Shown here: piece by piece, positions 45,860 through 56,115 of the stretch
Layout of the letters: the number at the start of each line of letters is the position of its first letter
Position numbering within the stretch: the stretch's first letter is position 1
DNA from: Tetragonia tetragonoides
Taxonomy: Eukaryota; Streptophyta; Magnoliopsida; Caryophyllales; Aizoaceae
Direction: 5' to 3'
Assembly: GCA_038025085.1 (NCBI GenBank)
Contig: CM076140.1
Location: forward strand, 1,862,501 to 1,926,500
Length of the DNA stretch: 64,000 bases
Program-made: the position numbers and the translations under genes
The notes under the pieces: generated by a model
The model's database searches: none
What the model was told of the DNA's origin: nothing
What the model saw: only the letters and a program-made list of their open reading frames with translations

Positions 45860-47346
45860 AGAAAATAAATTTGACTAGAAATGAAAAAGGAGAGGATTGA
45901 ATGGAATTTTGCAATCTCAAAATGATTTGATTGAATATAGTACCAGGAATCCGAGATCTAGACGGAAGTGTATAGTAACATATCAATATGATGCCAATCA
46001 ACACAACTGTATCTGTATGTGTATGTTGAATTGTCGATATGATCGACTTGATCAAGTTTTATTTGAAGGTCCCATCATCAATCATCATCATAACTTGAGA
46101 CAAATGTTTTAGTCTTTTTACTTCCGACACGATTATTGGGGTTTCTCCTTTCCTATTTCTTGCCTTGTTTATAACTAGCTACTAATACTATTACTCAATT
46201 ATTTTATTACTACCATTGAGAAAGGAAACCAAATGGCCAACAACTTTGGTGCCATTCTAAGTCTATGATTATTCATAAACCAAAGTACACACTTGCTGAT
46301 TGAACATTACATGCAAACGGTAATGTACGATACCAGCTTTTCATTTGTAATATGATTCCTCTCTTGAACGTTTTTGTGTTTCATTTATCTAATCAGTTTT
46401 TGTTTAACTGTTTAGATGTTCAAGGGTTTGCTAGTACATCGCTATTAAATTTGTCGAGGGCTCTGTCCTTTTCGGATTACAGTTTCATTTTACATTTTAC
46501 TTGTAAGTTCATTGCATCGTGTGTCTTTTTTTTTTTCATTAAACTGAACTAAACTCCAATAATCTGTTAGAGAAAGTAAAGTTGATCTGAACTAATTAGT
46601 GAGGAAGTGTAAACGAACACATCCGTCTTAAAATGTTTTTAGACGGTAAATTCCTCACTAAAGTGCACGAGAGAAGCCGGACTAGTGAAATCAAACACCA
46701 TAATCCTTTAGAAATGGCACTTAATGTTATCTTATTAAATCTTGTATTACCCAAACTAATCATACTCCTAGACAATTCAGAATATAGACTTAGCAATCAT
46801 AAAACTTTGGGGAGGGGAAAGCAGTCCATTTCAATACTGACTCATGACTTTTATTAATATCAAACATGAATACTTTTATTTAGACTAGGAATAACCAAAG
46901 CTTCTTGATAAGTGACAACGTCGAAAATCAAAAGGAAAGAGATTTGATTTTGTGGCTAGTGAAAGTGATTTGGGTATATCAAAGAAGACACAAGAGAAAG
47001 TCAAAACATACGAGGGGGTCAATCCAAATATTTAACTTCCAAACTGAGAATTCTGTTTTTCTTTCAAATTGGAGAATTTTCGCAAGCTTTCGAGATCCTG
47101 GTGTCATGGAACTAAATCCAAAGGAGCATTTTTGAATCGATCATCTTTCAATTCAAGCATTTCGTGATGGAATTCATTCACTAAAAAGCTTTTGGTCACT
47201 AGTTCATTATTTCACAAGTTAAAGCGCGCAAAAGGAAGGAAAATGATGTATGCATAATATGCATACATACATAGTATTAGTTAACCTAGTCCCTTTTCAA
47301 TGAAGCCAACAGTTTCTTTATCTTTTGACTTTGTATAATAGACTAA
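45860..47346. other. Intergenic DNA
   Basis: AT-rich DNA without a recognisable gene or element. Confidence 0.45.
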
Positions 47347-47600
47347 AGTTCTGTTCTTTTCACCATCGAATTAATTTTTTTTTAATTTGATCTTTAACTA
47401 TTTAAAACTCGTCTTAACATTGTTTAATATTTGACTCATTTTTTTGTGTGCTTTCACATCTTTTTAGTGACATGGGTATCATCTATCATAAATTTATCTC
47501 GAAATAAAAAATTATATGAATGATAAATTTACACATGAATTGAATTGAATTGAACTGAACTTAAATTAAGTAAAATTAAGTTGAGCAAAACATAGCCGCC
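47347..47600 (+). mobile_element. Tourist-like MITE (diverged)
   Basis: Flanked by taa on both sides (47344-47346 and 47601-47603). The ends agttctgttcttttcacc and gagcaaaacatagccgcc are decayed relatives of the next element; the interior shares gaattgaactgaactta and aagtaaaattaagttgag with it. Confidence 0.7.
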
Positions 47601-47669
47601 TAAATTATAATGACTTATCAAACTATATGGACATAACCTTTTTATTTTCACATGAGTAACTTAAGCTAA

Positions 47670-47964
47670 GGCTCCGTTTGATTCACCTGGATAAAACTGA
47701 TCTGAACTGAACTGATCTGAATTGATTTTTTAAACTTGACCGTTAACCATTTAAAATTTGTCCGAACATAGCTAATATTGGACTCATTTGAAAGTATGCG
47801 GTGAGATCTTTCCGATGACATAATTATCATCATGAAATTATTTCGCAATAAAAAGTTATATGAGTGCTAAAGTTACGCATGAACTGGACTGAAGGACTGG
47901 ACTGGACCGAACTGGACTGAACTGAACTGAATTTAAGTAAAATTAAGGTGAATCAAACAGAGCC
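47670..47964 (+). mobile_element. Tourist-like (Harbinger) MITE
   Basis: The ends ggctccgtttgattcacct and aggtgaatcaaacagagcc form a 19-bp inverted repeat with one mismatch. 3-bp taa duplications flank it (47667-47669 and 47965-47967). Inside are repeated gaactgaactga words near both ends. Confidence 0.92.
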
Positions 47965-47967
47965 TAA

Positions 47968-49042
47968 GACTCTTATAATCGCCCCTTTACCCCGCCTCAA
48001 CAGGAGCGTCTCTGATGGCACTAGGTAATGTTGATGCCGATGTTGTTTGTAAAGATTAGCTAAGCAGTGATAGCCAAAGTAGAATGTAACAACAAAATAG
48101 CAAAAAGATAGTACTCCATATTATACAATAGGTGAAGAAGAGAAACTGTAACGAATTGCTGAAACTAAAAAAAGCTAAAGATGAAACAACCCATCATGGG
48201 ATAAATGACACATGATGCATTCGAATCATAATACAAGAAGAAGAAGAAAGAAAGAAATAGAAGGAAGAGAGGTTCCCTAGGCTAAGCTTAAAGCTAGCTT
48301 GAATATAAGTAATTTGTCCTGCTGGACTCACTCACTCAGTCACTCTACTCTACCTAGAAAGAGAGGAGAGAGAGAGAGTCCCCACAACTATATGTCCCCG
48401 GTAGCTAAAATCTGCCACGCCAATAATGCTTAGAGGGGACCTTTGCAGACCAGACAACCCTACCTTTCTTCCCTCTCTTCTCTCCATCTCTATCTTTCTC
48501 TCACTAACCCCTCTCTTTCTCTCTCTACCTCTGTTAAGCTTCACCAACTATTTCAGACTCCCCAAATATATCTATATCTTCTTCTTCTTCTTCTTCTTCT
48601 TCTTCAACTTTGTAAGTTGGTATCATATTCATATCATAGCTTTGCTCACTAGACTAATTTCTACCCATCCCTTTCTCCTTTTATTTTTCCAATTTCCTTT
48701 TTTTTTTTTTTTTTTTTTAATTATCCTCCCTTCATATCTCATTGTTGTTTCCTATGCTAAGTTTACAAAAATGCAAAAGTAAATCTCATCTATATCATAG
48801 GAGCATTATTAATTAACCCATTTTTTTTCTATTAAAACTACTATATTGGGGGTCACATACACATTTATTACTATTGCATTGTAGGAATGTTGGTTTTCTA
48901 GGGAAAATAGCAGCATCAAGCAAGAATAGTCTCCCAAAGGCAATTATAAAGACAGAGAGAGAATATATATTTATTGCGAAATTGTACTTGTTTGGGGTTC
49001 ACCAAACTTACTACTTTTACCTCTGTAGCTGTGGTTGCTGTA
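47968..49042. other. Upstream region of the bHLH gene
   Basis: Contains purine/pyrimidine-rich microsatellites (gaagaagaaag ~48236, agagagag ~48362, ctt repeats ~48579-48604, a T-run ~48697). The leader probably starts after 48870. No separate gene is seen. Confidence 0.5.
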
Positions 49043-49648
49043 ATGGAGAAGCTCCAAGGACCCATTAATCATAATCCCTGTGTATGTTTGTTTTGCCTCC
49101 TTTGAATAATTTTCTCTTTCTTTTTAAGGTTCTTTCTTTTTCTCATATGTTCAAAGATGTGGACTTGCATTTACTTCCCTCTTTATCTTCCTTAATTCTA
49201 GTTGCATTGAATGCTTCTTATGTTATCTTCCTGGAAATTTGCAAAAAAAAAACAACCACCTCTGCTCATTCCCTCTTTTTATTCCCTGTGGTTTCTCCCT
49301 CTTCATAACTGATCCCTCTCCCCAATCTATGATAATATTACCCATATTTATTTCATGCAATCCTATTAATTGTTTTTGTTTTTCTCTTTCCTTCTTTTGT
49401 TATATGGTCAAAGCTCAAAAAGGGCATTACTAAAGTTCTCAACTTTTAGTCATTTACTACTGTGTTTCTTTTTGGGCAGTTATTTCAGGAAGAAATGGGT
49501 GTTGGGTGTTTAGAGCAGCAAGAAAATGGTGCACTATCACTAACAGGCTTGAGCTATGGTCAATTTCTGAGCAGCTTAGAAGATCCGTACACATTACCAA
49601 GCTTAGAAGATAACAAACTGGGGTTTCTTCAAATGCTACAAGGCGTTG

Positions 49649-49695
<47 letters not shown>

Positions 49696-49833
49696 GATGG
49701 TCCATTTTTCCCATTATTATTTCAAGAACCCAACTTTCAACTTCTCTTGAGACTTCAACGCCAAAAACTGCTAATGAAACAACCCTTTGATAATTTCGAC
49801 CATTGTTTTGAATTGGAGAGCTGTGTCACCACT

Positions 49834-49891
<58 letters not shown>

Positions 49892-51457
49892 GCAATGAGA
49901 TGGGCTTGCAATCTCCGGTGAAGGCCCATGAACAGGAGGAGTTTGGGCCTGGGGTTTCGAAGTGCAGTGATTCAGGGCAGGCCCAGAATGAGAGAACGGC
50001 GGTTGGCAATGGCAGATCTAAGAGGATAACCATGGATGGTGAAGCAACAACAGGTGGGATTAATAATAATAATAATAATAATATTAAAAATAATAATAAT
50101 AAAGGTGGTCAGAGGAAAAAGAGAAAGAGAACAATGAGGGCAAGTAAGAACAAAGAGGAAGTAGAGACTCAAAGAATGACTCACATTGCCGTGGAGCGTA
50201 ACCGCCGTCGTCAGATGAATGACCATCTCAATGCTCTCCGTTCTCTAATGCCGCCTTCTTACATCCAACGGGTCTGTCCAAAACCCTCTTTTTTTTTTTT
50301 TGGAGAAACAAAATGTTCTTATTTTCTTAACATATTTATTATTTATGTGCTGAATTTTGCGAATAGTAGGGATTTTCAATTTTCTCTAAAACCCCATTTG
50401 GGCGGCTTTAATTTAATTTCATGCAAGACTTGCAATTTTTTTTTTTTTTTATTATTATTATTTTTGATGTTATATAATTAGTTGCCTTAATGTAATTTTG
50501 TATCCAAAGGGCTTTTAACTTTTATTAGAGGTTGGAAAATAAAAAAAGTTAGCAGTTTTTAGTCTCTTCCTACATGATCTTTATTTCATGCAGAGCAAAG
50601 AGAAAAAAGAAATTACTGATTTTGGCTTTTCTATTTTGTTGGTTGAGTATACAATGTACTAATTAGGCATTATATGTTTGTTGATTTTTCTTTTGTGAAA
50701 TTTAAAGGGTGACCAAGCATCCATAATAGGAGGAGCAATAGACTTTGTCAAAGAATTGGAGCAATTACTACAATCTCTCCAAGCCCAAAAGAGAATGAGA
50801 CAATCTGATGAAAACGGCGACGTTTCAGCTAGCTCTTCCACTTCATCTTCCTCCAATTTACTTGGCAATATGTTCATGGCACCATCATCATCATCATCAC
50901 CATCTTCATCCCCATTACAATTCAGATATCCCCATTCCCATTCCAATGAAGGTGGTGGGAAAGGCAATGAGGAATATTGTGCAGAAACACGGTCAGCTTT
51001 AGCAGATATTGAAGTTGTGGTAATTCAAAATCATGTCAACTTGAAAATTCAGTGTCAAAGAAGACCAGGGCAGCTCCTTCAAGCAATTGTTGCCCTTGAA
51101 CAACTTAGACTCTCTGTCCTTCACCTCAACATCACTTCCTTGCATAGCTTAGTCCACTACTCCTTTAACCTTAAGGTACATTTTCCCTTCTTATTGTACT
51201 TGTTACTACAACGACATCGTACATATACTACTCCCTCCGTTCCAAATTCATCATCTACCCAATTCTTCGTGGCACGGAGTTTAATGGGAGATGAATTTGG
51301 AACTACGGGTAGTATTTTATTTGGTAGTGTTAGAATTTCTGATAAGATTGGTGATTATTTACTAATAATGCAGATAGAAGAAGATTGTAAATTAGGATCA
51401 GCAGACGAGGTAGCAAGCGCAGTTCATCAGATATTCAGCTTGATTAACATGAGCTAA
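49043..51457 (+). CDS. bHLH transcription factor, subgroup Ia (bHLH67/70/57-like)
   Basis: Exons 49043-49081, 49480-50271, 50708-51175 and 51374-51457, 460 residues. The 13-residue first exon ([13 protein letters not shown]) matches the conserved start of Arabidopsis bHLH67/70/57. Exon 2 may instead begin at 49489 (three residues shorter), as both acceptors keep frame. Exon 2 encodes an acidic/Leu-rich N-terminus, about 15 Gln (49651-49695), about 19 Asn (49834-49890), a Lys/Arg-rich stretch, and the bHLH domain [20 protein letters not shown], whose His-Glu-Arg-Arg residues contact an E-box/G-box. Exon 3 continues [20 protein letters not shown] and an ACT-like dimerisation region ([20 protein letters not shown]). 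[16 protein letters not shown] ends the protein. Relatives MUTE, SPCH and FAMA control stomata; the 67/70/57 branch is less studied. All splice phases fit. Confidence 0.92.
49651..49890 (+). repeat. Coding microsatellites: (CAA)15 and (AAC)19
   Basis: Uninterrupted CAA at 49651-49695 encodes poly-Gln and uninterrupted AAC at 49834-49890 encodes poly-Asn. A further aat-rich stretch at 50059-50101 encodes Asn. Pure codon runs mutate by slippage, so lengths should vary among plants. Confidence 0.95.
51231..51312. mobile_element. Short Stowaway-like MITE in bHLH intron 3
   Basis: ctccctccgttccaaattca and its inverse (tgaatttggaactacgggtag) lie ~82 bp apart, and ta dinucleotides flank both ends. 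The outer right terminus is partly decayed. Confidence 0.75.
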
Positions 51458-52898
51458 ATGTAGTCAATTGATGATTACTAGCAAGCTTTAATTTGGTGTT
51501 TCTCTTACCCCTAATTAACATACTACTAGCTAGTAGTACTAGTTTATTAGTATTAGAGGTAGAAGAAAGATTAAGAAATCAAAGGGAAAATGGGAAACAG
51601 CTCTTTTGTCTATATGCATTGCCTGGTACCACAAAAAGGCTGCACAGCATATGAATATGATGTTTATGTGCTTTGCTTAACTTGGGAAAAATGGAAATCA
51701 ATACTGGTACTATTATATTTTAGGGGCTCAATTTTAATTTTAGGTAAGGTATGTAAATATCTATAATTTTATTTTTTTTGTTTAGTTAATTGAGGATTAA
51801 TTTATTTTGCTTAATTCCTGTGTTTAAGCAGTGTATAATTGGTGTGATTAGGGAGGACCCACCTAAGATTTGAAAAAAGTAAGAAGAAGTAGTTTGGAAA
51901 GGGTTTGATGATTAATCTAAAGTGATGATTAGTTGATTACAAACAAGGGAATGATGTTTCTCTTTTTATACTGACTTTGGAGTTGTCTCTCTCTCTCTCC
52001 CCACAAAATTTTCATCATTCTGGATGGTCCCTGTCCCCCTTAAAAGGCATAAAGCTTTTGATCTTTGGACATCACAAACAAAACAGAGACTTTAAAATTG
52101 GTCCTACTTTTTGTGTAGTCTCCATCTTGTTTAGGTACTCAACTCATTTTGTGCAATTTTATTTCTGTCTAAATTATTTAATCCAAGGGTTAAAAATCAA
52201 TACTACTCAAAAGGCCAGTTATTTGTGTTAGCTAGCCCAAGTTGGTGTCATTGTGGGGACTAGTTTTCACATGCTCCAGCTAGCCCAAAGTATCTAAAAC
52301 TTGTAGTCTTGTGGGAGTGAGATATTTGCACTAAAAAAAGTCGATTTAATTCAAATTCGAGAGAAATAAAGCCTACATTTTGGATACCTTGTTGACATTG
52401 AGTACATATTTATAATATTGCCAATCAAAAGTTAGATTTGAGGTCATTAGGGTAACACATGCGAAAATGTATCATCGATTCACATATGTGTGCGCACGAT
52501 TTTCTTGTTAAATTGGCTGGTGTATGTGGTTTGCAATTCATTTTCGTGAACATTAGTCTACGGTTTCGTCGTGTTAAAATTACGGTGTGTAACACAAGTA
52601 GCTAGCTAGTTTCAGTTGCCCCCTGTCCGTAATTCCAAAACAATGCATGAACTTAGGCATTGACACATCAATCAGAAGATGCCATGTCTCAATTGCTCGG
52701 CATGCAGTTGATGTCTCCCCTGCTTATATAGTTATATCGTCCGAATCGGATATATTTACCGTTGGAAAGGATTAGACGTTGAAACACAAATTTCGACGGG
52801 TCAGAATTCTCTCTCTTTTTGTTGTTGTTGTTTTGGTCCCCCTGATACTTGATAAGACATCGTATTACTACTATTCCTGAGCTAAGAGAGAGCTACAA
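51458..52898. other. bHLH 3' region and intergenic DNA
   Basis: Probable 3' UTR to about 51720, a ctctctctct stretch at ~51986, then spacer. No gene or element is seen. Confidence 0.5.
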
Positions 52899-53259
52899 TT
52901 AAGATGGCTTCGTGCCGTGCTCGGGCCGTACCTTCGTGTTTTGGAACAGTGCCGTGCCGTGCCGTGCTTATAGTGGTCGTGCTTCGTGCCGTGTCGTGCC
53001 GTGCTTGCTCTTCCAAAAGGTAAGCCCAGGTCGTGCCGGTGCTCGTGCTTTTATCGTGCCGTGCTCGTGCCGTGCCCATGTTTTTTTCAAATAATATTAA
53101 AATTTTCGCCGTGCCCCATCGTGCTTTCAAAATCCATGTCCGGGCCCAGCTCGGGCCCAGCAACTTGTGCCCGTGCTTACTCCGTGCCCATGCTGTACCG
53201 TGTAAAAAGCGTGCTCGGTCGTGCCGTGCCTCGTGCTAATCGTACCCAGTGTCATCTCT
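52899..53259 (+). mobile_element. hAT-like MITE filled with cgtgccgtgc words
   Basis: The 8-bp flank agctacaa is perfect (52891-52898 and 53260-53267). The ends ttaagatggc and ccagtgtcatctct pair imperfectly. Nearly the whole interior is made of gtgccgtgct and cgtgctcg words with gggccc patches. The Cys/Arg/Ala-rich open frames here are compositional artefacts. Confidence 0.85.
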
Positions 53260-54460
53260 AGCTACAAGTTCCAATTTCATGCAAATAAATACAAGAAAAA
53301 TAATCAATATAGGAGATGATTAAATTAAATGGGCTAGGAAATGTCACCTCTCTCCTCGTCCAGTTATTGTCTAACTAAAGTGACAGTTCAATTATCAGTT
53401 TATAAAACCAAAAGTGGTAAAATCAGAAGAACCCCAAGCAATTTTGTTTATTTTAATTTTTCTGAATAGGATGTTTAATGTTTAGGCGATTTAAGTTCAT
53501 GGAGCCATAATAGAATGGGAAAAAAGACGAAAATCTGTTGGTAATTACTCTAAAGAATCAAATGGCAAAACGGCTACATATTTGGGGCGTCATCAAAGGG
53601 GTCAAAGGGTCAAGGGGAGAGGTTTTGATGGGACTCAAAAGTCAAAGGAGTGAAAGAGAGAAAAAGAGAAAGAAATGCAGAAGTTTACAGGCGTTAGAGA
53701 GAGAGAGAGAAGCAGTGTGTGTAGTGTAGGTGTACAGAGCAGAGCAGCCATCCCCATGTGCATGGCGCACAGGCGCAGTGAATCCACCATGTCTCGTCAG
53801 GTTTTCAATTTCAGTTTTCCACCCCACTCGCCCTCCGTCTCCCCTTAAAATAAAAACACTCTCTCCCTTTTCTTCTGCTGTCCTTATTAATAAAATAAAA
53901 TAAAAAAAATTCCATTTTGTAATTCAAGATTTAATGGGAAAATATGAACGAGGTTCAACTTAAAAATTGAAGGAGGGGTCATTATAGATGATGCTCTGTT
54001 TCTTGTTGGTAGTCTTTGAAATGTGTCGTCCTTTTGTGTGAATCGTGAAGGTAATAAGCTAATTTATGAGTTAGCATATATGTAAACTTGATTTGTAGGG
54101 TATTGGTTTTGAGATGTGTCTTTTCCAACCAATGTTAACGTAATTATTTTTAAAGACTTAGAAGTTTTAATGGAAGATTGATGATCGTTGATCGATCTTT
54201 CTCTCAAAAAAAATCAAAAAAGGAATAGTATGAGGGTGTAATTTGCATCCCCAATTAAAACTGGATACAAAATTCTTTGTAAAAGGATATAAAAAAATAT
54301 CTTCTCTTTGCAAGTGTTTATGTGTCCGGTTTTAATTAGGATGTAAATTGTAACTTCAAAGTGAAATTGCATATAACATCTCTCAAATTAAAAATGGAAA
54401 TCTTTTTTTATTGACAATTATCTAAGGAACACCTTATGCTGTCAATCTCAAATGATGTTA
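53260..54460. other. Intergenic DNA
   Basis: AT-rich spacer; gagagagaga and gtgtgtgtag tracts at ~53697-53728. No gene recognised. Confidence 0.45.
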
Positions 54461-54544
54461 GGCCCTATTCTCTTCAACGGAATGGTGCGGGACGGTGAGG
54501 AACCGAACGGAATGCAGCATGGAATCGACGAAAAGAACAGGGTC
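54461..54544 (-). mobile_element. Short Harbinger/Tourist-like MITE
   Basis: The ends ggccctattctcttcaacgg and cgacgaaaagaacagggtc are inverted; tta flanks both sides (54458-54460, 54545-54547). It is an 84-bp deletion derivative of the family at 33802. Confidence 0.85.
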
Positions 54545-54576
54545 TTACTCTCAAAATGAAAATCAACTGTAAAATA

Positions 54577-55314
54577 TAGGGGTGAGCGCAGGCAGATACC
54601 CACTTAAAATTTCGGGACTTGGGGCCCTGTTCTCTTCAACGGAATGGTGCGGGACGGTGAGGAACGGAACAGAACGGAACGGCGCGGCGCGGATAATTCA
54701 AAAATATGTGAGACAAAATGAAGTACCGAATGCGGCGCGGAACAGAACGGAACGGATTGGAACGGAATGGAACGGAATGCAGCATGGCATCGACGAAAAG
54801 AACAAGACCTTGGTATTGGAATTGGTTAAACCAGATCCTCGAAACTGGGACCCAGTATTGGAATTGGTTGGACCAGTTCTTCGAAATTGATACTCAGACT
54901 TGGAATTGACAGGTCCAATTCCAGGACCAGGTACCCATCCCCCTATAAAATTTCTTTGAATGAATGCAAATATTATCTAATTACTAAGATTTTACAGTTG
55001 TACAATAGTACATCCGTTTCGAAATCAGTAAAACAATATCAAAACACAGAAATTGTAACTTATGTGATATAAAAAGGTAAGTTAGCAGTTGCGTTAATAG
55101 TATTGGGACCAATTTTAATACCAATTCGATGTTTGGAAGATACCCAATATTAGTCCTAGCAGGTACCCACTGGGTACTGGGTCCAGAAAAATAATACCCA
55201 GAATTGGAATTGGTTGCAACTAGTTTCGAATTTTGGAACCCAGAATTGATATTGGCAAGAGCAGTTTCAAGTCCAGATCCACCAAGTCCAAACCAATTCA
55301 CATGCTTACCCCTA
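54577..55314 (+). mobile_element. hAT-like MITE with ggaattggtt words
   Basis: The ends taggggtgagc and gcttacccctа-type inverse (gcttacccct) pair. Flanks gtaaaata and gactaaaata suggest a disturbed 8-bp duplication. The interior repeats tattggaattggtt and gacccagtattgg words near both ends. A Harbinger MITE is nested in its left part. Confidence 0.65.
54622..54809 (-). mobile_element. Harbinger/Tourist-like MITE nested in a hAT-like MITE
   Basis: The ends gggccctgttctcttcaacg and cgacgaaaagaacaagacc are inverted, with ttg flanks. The interior is made of gaacggaacgg words and aaaatatgtgagacaaaatg, matching the reverse complement of the element at 33802. Confidence 0.82.
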
Positions 55315-55989
55315 GACTAAAATATACTATTCCCTCCCTCAAATTTCTGGGCAGCGATAATAAAATGATAGGCAATAATGTAACTTCTATTGGGAGCCAA
55401 ATTTAATACACGTTGCATTGTGTAGAAAGACCCCAGCACCGGCACCAACATCTCTAAGAAAGAGCCGACATTTGCACCGATCTACAGCCTTGACGACTAC
55501 TGTAAACTTTGGGGGAATATTTGTCCTAATTCTCATGCTTCAAGGTAAAACACTACACTACATTTTTTATCTAACCAAATTATAAATTTGAAATTCGGCC
55601 TGGAATCTTTTGCATTAGTTATTCACAAATCGATCACAACATTTTCATATAAGGATTGTTAATCTCCTGATTTTAGTAATAAGTACTTTGCAGAAAGGCT
55701 TTTAACTTTATGAGATGTCTAGTAAAGGCCTAGAAGCTTATACATATCAATGTATAATATGTTATCTGCACATCGTATTGCTGCTGTGGTCTGAGAGAGT
55801 TAAATAAACGAATTGATGTCAGAAGATCCTGCAGAAGCATCATATTTGCGCTTCTGTCTTTTCTCCAATTTTCCATTCCCTATACCACCTAATTTTTGGA
55901 AAAACATGCATTTTTAAGTGAGCGACTAATACCAACACTCCAACAGGTGTTTCGTTCCTTCGGTCATAAACAATTTTATTTGTTCATCG
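55315..55989. other. Intergenic DNA with one exon-like open stretch
   Basis: 55426-55543 is open for about 39 codons between a tgtgtag acceptor and a caaggtaaaac donor and reads Pro/Ser/Thr-rich then hydrophobic (GGIFVLILMLQ). I do not recognise it, and it may be chance or a captured exon. Confidence 0.3.
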
Positions 55990-56115
55990 TGTCTATTCTC
56001 GGTGAGGTTTGTAAACATCTTAAAGGGTGGGATAGTTAGTCAAGGAATTTAACGCTGTTTTATTTTGAAGGCGAAATTCGAACCCTCAACCTTAATGACT
56101 AGGAGTGAATGAGCC
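55990..56115 (-). mobile_element. SINE fragment at the border of satellite array 2
   Basis: The minus strand reads ggctcattcactcctagtca, gagggttcgaatttcgcc, aaattccttgactaactatc and ccaccct-like sequence, homologous to the SINE at 35701. Its 5' end abuts the satellite. Confidence 0.75.

Noticed and set aside
52882..53261. Cys/Arg/Ala-rich open frames
   Set aside because: They coincide with the cgtgccgtgc words of a MITE that has a perfect 8-bp target duplication.
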